Origin: Phaseolus vulgaris
Lineage: Eukaryota; Streptophyta; Magnoliopsida; Fabales; Fabaceae
Direction: 5' to 3'
Assembly: GCF_000499845.2 (NCBI RefSeq)
Contig: NC_023758.2
Coordinates: 14,168,427 to 14,232,426 of the forward strand
Length of the DNA: 64,000 nucleotides
Shown here: in pieces, positions 57,955 through 64,000 of the stretch
How the letters are laid out: each line of letters starts with the position of its first letter
How positions within the stretch are numbered: the stretch's first letter is position 1
Position numbers and translations under genes: made by a program
Notes under the pieces: generated by a model
The model's input: only the letters and a program-made list of their open reading frames with translations
What the model was told of the DNA's origin: nothing
The model's database searches: none

Positions 57955-59620
57955 AGGTGCTTGGCTCATGTAAAGATACATGGAAATTGAAGTAAAGTTA
58001 CTATACTCAAATTGAGTGAGAATTAGTGAGACTTGTTTCTCCTAGCTTAGTCTTATCTTGTGAGTGTTTGGGAGCTCTCAAGTGGCGGCAACCTCACTTA
58101 TCTTGGAGCCTATTCACCTTCCAAGTGGTGGCAACCTTACTTATCAAGCTCAAGTGGACATGGAGGCCAATCACCAAGATCAAGAAGAGGTAGAGGCTCA
58201 AATGGAGGACGCCCATGGAGGTCAAAGCCCTCCTCAAAGGCTTACAAGAAGCATGTTCAAAGCTTTAGGAGCTAGGGGACGTTTATTTACTCTTTTTGTA
58301 ATTTCTTTGGTTGAAGGTGCTTAGAGGGAAACATTAGAAACCTCTATTGTTAAAGCATCTTTTAGTCTTTAGTTAGGAGTCTTAGGAGGGGGGGTGCGTT
58401 AGTAGATAGGTGTAGGAGTAAATAAGGAGGTGCCAAAGTGAGAGAAGAGGTCACACCTTCCTCATGCTTGGTTTAGGCGCCGGTTCTAGTAGCTTTTAGG
58501 AGGGAATTTTGAATTCTTTTAGTTTGATTTTCAGCACCTCTAGGCTATAAATATAGGTGCTTCCCTTGTACATTTCAGATTTGAATTTAGAGAAAAGAAA
58601 CTATACTCAATTTTTGAGAGAGCATTGGAGAGCTTTGTGCCTTCTTCACTAGTCTTATCTTGATGGTTCCATGGTTACCTCAAGTGGCGGCTTGCACACT
58701 CATCTAGGAGTCTCCATCCTTCTAGTGGCGTGATCATCCAACCATACATCCATCTTCATGAGCTTTCTCCTCTCCTTCCTTCCTTCTCTTTCAATTGTTC
58801 ATGTTTAGCTTGTTGTTCTTGAATTTCTGTTCGGCAGTTTTCAATTCTTAGTTGTTTTGGTTCGGTGCCTTTGTTTCCTTGCTATTCTTTGTTGTTCTTA
58901 TTCATTTCCAGCCTTTATGTTCGGTTCATTTCAGTTTTTAGCTAATTCTATTCGGTGCATTTGCTTCTTCTTTCATTTTAATCGGTTCAATTTGACTATA
59001 ATTGGAACTTCCATATGAGTTTGGATTTGGTGCTAGTTTTGGTGAGTTCTTGACTTAGAACATTGATCCAATTCTAAGAGAAAGTGCCTAACTATTGTCC
59101 AACTCAAGTTGATTCCTAAGAATGTCAAGAATCATTCTCTTCTTTGCTATTGGAATCACATCACTGTTCACCTTCCAAGTGGCGTGAACCTCTTCCCTAG
59201 CTTCAACCACATAAGTTTTCCTATCATTCATCTTCCAATTCCATTTCCATTCCATGTCAATTGAAAAATATGTCTTATGTTGTTGTTCTTGTTTTCTATT
59301 CGGTTCTTTCAATTTTAATCGGTGCAATGTGTTTGTTTCTTAATTTCTAATTGTCATTTATATTCACCTATACTTGTGTTTTTCCTTTGGTCTTTGGAAA
59401 TGAACCTTCACATCTACTTAACACTCGTTAAGTTAATGTCCAGTGACGATTTTCCTTAGACTTCTCACCTTAATTGCTTAAGAATTACCGATCCTAATTC
59501 TAAAAAAGTGTTACCTAATGAATCAACCTAAAATCAACTCACATCAGGAAGCTAGTTTAAATTTTCAATAGAACCCTATGCTAAAAGATCTAAATATGGA
59601 GATGACATGGTCACCAGTTC

Positions 59621-61631
59621 AAAAAAATTGTTTGCGGGATTTTCTTGTTTTGAGTCGATTAGAAATTGATTTAAATTGAAATGGGTTTATAGAATTTCTT
59701 GTTTTAAGTTGATTAGAAATTGATTGAAATTGAAATGTGAAATGGTAGATATTGTACATGTTGAATGTAATTGAATGGTTTGTTGAATCAAGTTAAATGA
59801 AATGTTGGGTTAGAATGTGAACAGGTTTATGCAGAATTTTCTACATATCTCGTTCAGGCGTGATAATTCTCGCTCAAGCGAGAACAAAATGGAAAAAAAT
59901 GGGGTGCTTCCAGCTTGATTCTTGCTCAAGCGAGAGAATTTTCACTTGAGCGAGAACCATTCTCGCTCAAGCTAGAATCTTTGTAAAAAAAAGTAAATTT
60001 TTTTTTAAAAAAAACTTAATTTTTTTTTATTTTTGCTTTTGAAAGCCTAATGTATTATTGTTTATTGTTTTTAAGTGAAAATTCTAAATCTTATTTAAAA
60101 ATATAATTAAAGGAACTTAGTTCTGTATTTAAGTGAATTTTGATATATTTTTAGATTGTTTTGAAAAAGTCTAAAATATGATGTGATTGAATGGTACATG
60201 GATGTGTTACATGAGATATGGAATGGTGTGAAAGTGTGATCAAGACATAGTATTTTCAGGAAAGGAAATACCATATTGAGATTGTTATTAGGGTGTATTG
60301 GTATGTGAGTATCATGTGAATGAGACGATCATGACTCTACTGATATAATGGAATCACATAGATGAAGTTATTCAGTTGGTGAAAATCGAAGGAGGTCCAT
60401 TTGGTTGAGTCTGATGTTTGAAAGAACTGATCAAAGCAGATAAAATGGATTTACCTTGTCATATGAGATTATGAGACATTGAGATGAGTATGCGCATGAC
60501 TACGTGGATTTCACAACGAGTAGTATGACAGGTGCAGGTCTCTAGATGCTAATTTCAATACACGAGTCTTCCGAAAGTAGAGTCAAGTGTCTATGTGTTG
60601 TGAGTTAGTAGAAGTCTGATATGTGAAAGATGAATTATGAATTTTAATAGACACTTGATGATTTGAGAAATTGTATGAGACTTGAGGAAATATGTTCACT
60701 AAATTGAGATTGAAATTTTATAGAAATTTTTATATAACTAGCTTACCCTATTCTTTGTTTGTTTTTTGCTTTCTTTAATTTGTGATGATCGTGTAATTAC
60801 ACGGGAGCAGATGATGTTGTAGGTAATAAAGCTCATCAGTGAGCCATCGGAGGAGGAAATGCTTTTAATTTTGAGTGCTTTCTTTTGTTTTAAAGCTTTT
60901 GATGTATATATTAAAATCCCTATGAAAAAGGATATTTTTTTGAGATACAATTATGAGATTGTTGTATATATTCATATGTTAATGCTTGTTTCACTTTTAT
61001 TTTATTATATATGGGTAAAAATTAGGAATGTTACATTTTGGTATCAGAGTAGTTCGAACCTTAGGAGACCTATGGGTTATGGGGTTGTTTGTGTGTGCTT
61101 TAATTGGTTTGTTAGTGAAACTACATAGTTTAAAATTCTAAAGATTTATCCTGCATTTTTCCTTTATATTTTATGGAATGACCCTTAGACCTCCTACCCC
61201 TCCTAATTCTTCTAAGATGAACCAGATTGCTAGGGCTATTGAGATGATGACAAATGCTATCCAACAACGGAATATGGCAATGACTCAGAATCACCAAACA
61301 ACAATGCATCATTGAGAGAATGCTAGATCTGTTGCAGCAGCTTCCCATGTTAGTCGGTCACAGGAGCAGATGGAATTGACACAGTTCATGAGGCACAATC
61401 CACCCAAGTTCCAAATAATAGAGCTCAAGTGAACCATTAGAGGAGGAGATGCTTTTAATTTTGAGTGTTTTGTTTTGTTTTAAAGCTTTTGATGTATATA
61501 TTAAAATCCCTATGAAAAGGGATATTTTTTTTAAAATATAATTATGAGATGATTGTATATATTCATAAGGAGATAGTGATTGTTTCACATTTATTTTATT
61601 ATATATGAGAAAAAAATTAGGGATTTTACAA
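59621..61631 (+). mobile_element. Deleted gypsy-type element J
   Basis: An LTR, truncated on its left, ends GGAATGTTACA near 61033 and is followed by TTTTGGTATCAGAGT, an initiator-methionine-type primer site. Leader and the first gag codons follow (61034-61415), similar to element F from 46103. Gag breaks off near 61415 into a second LTR piece (61420-61631) that repeats 60830-61033 and ends GGGATTTTACA. So gag, pol and most of the 3' LTR were lost. Near-palindromes TCTCGCTCAAGCGAGA cluster at 59848-59976. Confidence 0.65.
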
Positions 61632-62640
61632 ATTTTGTGTGGAAAATTGTTAAGATCATTTTCATATTAATTGAATTATATGTTTAACGGAATCGATTTC
61701 TTAAATATTAAATTATCATGTAAAATTAGTACTATTTCATAAAATTTATTTGTTTTAGAAGCATTATATTATCCAGATTACAAATCTCGTAATCCGATCT
61801 CTGTATTTGGGGCCGTAATTCGTAATTGGAGGGAATATTTTATTGAGAAGATAAAACAGAAAAAGGTGTATTATTTGAAATGCTACAAATATTTATTGAA
61901 TTAATTAAATATAAAAGAGTGAGATCGATGGGTGACAGCTGGCAATGATAACCCTATCAGTATCACTGCGCAACAGTGTCCATGTAACGTACGGTCCACA
62001 AGAAATTGAAATAACACATTTAATATTTTCCCAAAATCTCTTTTTTGGACAAACTATATTTATATATTAATACAAAAAATGCAATAAAAAATGTAATGAA
62101 ATAAAAACTTAACATATAAATATTCAAATTGGTCTCTCTGGCTAAATTTCACATGCAAATCAATTTTTTAGGATTCATAAATAAATTTTGTATCTGCATA
62201 TTAAATATTAAATACTTAAAAAAAGGGGATAATTTTTTAAAATTATATAATATTTTTTAATCAACATATCAACCATATTCCTAACATTACATTGCTATGT
62301 GAGTAAAACAAAAACATTACATTGGTACAATAGATCTCCTCAATCTTTAAATAATCTTTTAGGTGTATTTTGTAGAAATGAAAAATCGGATGGGAGGGGA
62401 AGAGATTTTATTAAAAATCTAACGCTCTAGCAGAAATTAATCTTAAAACAATAAAAATAAATATATTGATGTATTTGTAATTTTTTTTGAGACTATGCCT
62501 ATTTTTAAATTATTAAATAAGTTAATGTAATACATATTAAATGTCGATATAATATTTTCTAAACAGAAGTTACATGTTTTATCCATTCATAAAATATATG
62601 ACAAAAAAATTATGAATAAAAAACAGAAACTTTTTGTCAA
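61632..62640. other. Upstream region of the HVA22-like gene
   Basis: AT-rich DNA without coding features. It must hold the gene's promoter, but no element is convincing beyond AT-rich TATA-like stretches near 62055. Element J ends about 1.16 kb before the start codon. Confidence 0.4.
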
Positions 62641-62789
62641 GGTTTTGTCAACAATACTTTCATTTTCTTTGTTACTTTCTAGTTTCCTGTGTCCCACTTT
62701 TGAAGCCTCTCTGTTTTCCCTTGTCTCTCTTTACTAACCCTCTTTCTGTGTTCCACTCCACACAAGGATCCATAACAACATTGCATCAA

Positions 62790-64000
62790 ATGGGTACTTC
62801 TGGCGACAATTTTCTCCAAGTTCTCTTCAAGAACTTCGATGTTCTTGCTCTGTATGCTTCTTCTCTTAGCTTGAATGCCATTGTATGATGTAGATTCACA
62901 TAAAAGTTTTAAACTTTTTGTGTATCTTACGTTGAATCATTTTGATCTGAGAGTTGTGTTTTTGCTTTTTGTTCAGGCCCTTGGTCACCCTGGTTTACCC
63001 TTTGTAAGTATGGCTTTTGTTTTTTGAATGTGACTTTTGGAAGAAAGTGTGTGAGGTTTTGGTTTGTGAGTGTATCTTTTGGTGTTTGTGGCAGATATGC
63101 TTCGATAAAGGCCATAGAGAGTAGGTCTAGTATTGATGATCAGCAATGGCTCACTTATTGGGTTCTCTATTCTTTGATCACTCTGTTTGAGCTCACATTT
63201 GCCAAAGTTCTTGAAGTGTAAGTTAATTACTGAATCTCAACACTTTTTGGATGCTATATGGTGGTGGTATCATATGGATATTGAAGTATGCAATTTGTTT
63301 GTGGTGCATTGTTTGAACCTTAATAAGGCTATGAAAGGGTAGGGTAAATTTAAGGGTGTGTTTGATTTTCTATCTTCTGTTTATAGTTTTCAAAATACAA
63401 CTAAACATGATGTTCAAATAACTGGTGGAAGGTAAAAGAGTGGTGTTAAGCACAGAATAGAGTGTGAACTTGAAGGAGAGGTCTAACAATATGGAAAAAT
63501 GTCTCTCATCAGTTCTTTCTTTCTCTTTTTTAACATGCTTGTTTAGGAAACAATTTTGGTATCTTCATAGAATTTAATGAAAAATATCATTGCTGAATAG
63601 TACAAAATTATTTTAAAACGAAATAATGAAAACAAATCGTGCACTTCAATTTTTATTTTGGATTCTGAAAATATAATGATTTTATTTATTTAAAGTTCAA
63701 ATTTTAAGTAATAAATCATGAGTTGTGTGTTTCACAGGTCTTTTCAGATAGCTAACATATCTTATTTATAAGTAGTATGTTTTGTGAACATGTTCAGCTG
63801 ACTAATTTATAATATTTTTTCAAATGATAACTAATATCAGAGTTTAGAACTTATTATAATTTTTATTTTTATTTTATCTTCAATATTTGATTGAAATTCA
63901 TCACTATCTATCTGTTTTCAAATTAGATTATTTATTTTAGTTTTAATATTTATTTTCATACTCTTTTTTAATGAAATATTCTATCCTTGAAAAAGTAAAA
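62790..64000 (+). CDS. HVA22: HVA22-like protein, 5' exons (TB2/DP1 family), gene continues beyond the window
   Basis: Three exons are seen: 62790-62851, 62977-63003 and 63095-63215, separated by short introns with GT and AG ends (GTATGC...TTCAG, GTAAGT...GGCAG). They total 210 bp in phase and encode [32 protein letters not shown], then [14 protein letters not shown] and ELTFAKVLE, the N-terminal half of an HVA22-like protein of about 170 residues. Members are membrane proteins of the endoplasmic reticulum related to yeast Yop1/human REEP, several induced by abscisic acid or drought (family knowledge). The donor after exon 3 could be GTGTAAG (63216) or GTAAG (63218). 63216-64000 looks like intron; no fourth exon was found. 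The reading frame itself is undamaged. Confidence 0.85.

Larger units (their letters stand above)
51104..59620 (+). mobile_element. Gypsy-type LTR/leader region K, interrupted by element E
   Basis: 51104-51202 and 57604-58760 join across element E. Two diverged copies of a 540-600-bp segment follow each other: each has a polyprotein tail with an ITKSRAQAL or LTRSMFKAL block (57695, 58235), the text CTTTTTGTAATTTCTTT, and a plus-strand TATA box (57946-57954, 58546-58556). The tail motif matches the LTR-encoded pol end of R2. From 58760 a pyrimidine-rich, non-coding leader (repeated TTCGGT, CATTTC) runs to about 59620. LTR ends and duplications were not found. Confidence 0.45.

Noticed and set aside
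61054..61128. Start of a second host gene
   Set aside because: The short frame spans the primer site and leader of element J; equivalent sequence occurs before gag in element F.
63216..64000. Fourth HVA22-like exon
   Set aside because: No frame starting with the expected conserved tryptophan-proline stretch was found; the region is AT-rich and intron-like.

Overview
The window looks like a nuclear chromosome segment of a legume, probably of the bean/cowpea group (inferred from the retrotransposon families, no database was searched). Almost all of it is transposable-element DNA. The only ordinary host gene recognised is the 5' part of an HVA22-like (TB2/DP1 family) gene at the far right, with plant-type GT-AG introns. 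No tRNA, rRNA, CRISPR or bacterial-type operon was seen.

Layout. 1-20880 is a four-level nest of LTR elements: a minus-strand Ty3/gypsy element (B) ending at 20880 was hit in its integrase region by a related gypsy element (A, whose 5' LTR is 1106-1802) and in its gag by a minus-strand Ty1/copia-type element (C, 5209-17911, duplication TTGTC), which was itself hit by a plus-strand gag-only copia-type element (D, 8584-15049, duplication CATTT). B sits next to the 3' end of a LINE (20881-21660) followed by a 280-bp tandem repeat. 22300-27917 is AT-rich DNA with a CACTA-like MITE and an hAT-like element. 27918-35738 is a complete, very young gypsy element (R2) with 5-bp duplications ATTTC, near-identical LTRs and a 1060-codon pol frame. 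36050-37302 is a 5'-truncated LINE with a 16-bp duplication. 37525-38377 holds a MITE remnant and a TRIM-like element. 38959-46100 is a mosaic of a copia-type gag plus LTR (G), a shrunken gypsy element (H) and a 2.7-kb solo LTR (I) carrying a 26-bp minisatellite. 46148-51100 is a decayed Tekay/Del-like gypsy element (F). 51203-57603 is a second gag-only copia-type element (E, duplication CAAGG) inside a gypsy LTR/leader region (K), followed by a deleted gypsy element (J) to 61631 and then the HVA22-like gene.

How parts work together. R2 has LTR promoter, iMet-type primer site, gag, protease, RT, RNase H, integrase and a polypurine tract, but its gag-pol frame carries stops and a frameshift. 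D and E share one architecture, gag plus a second ORF of the putative plant transposon protein type and no pol, so they are presumably mobilised in trans. Element C keeps gag and a reverse-transcriptase fragment.

The most unusual signal is a set of short palindromes arranged in pairs or clusters at 20-21-bp spacing inside the LTRs of several otherwise unrelated families (C/D/E, G, J and A/R2), together with a conserved G-tract stem-loop beside the primer site and a duplicated polypurine tract in the C/D/E family.
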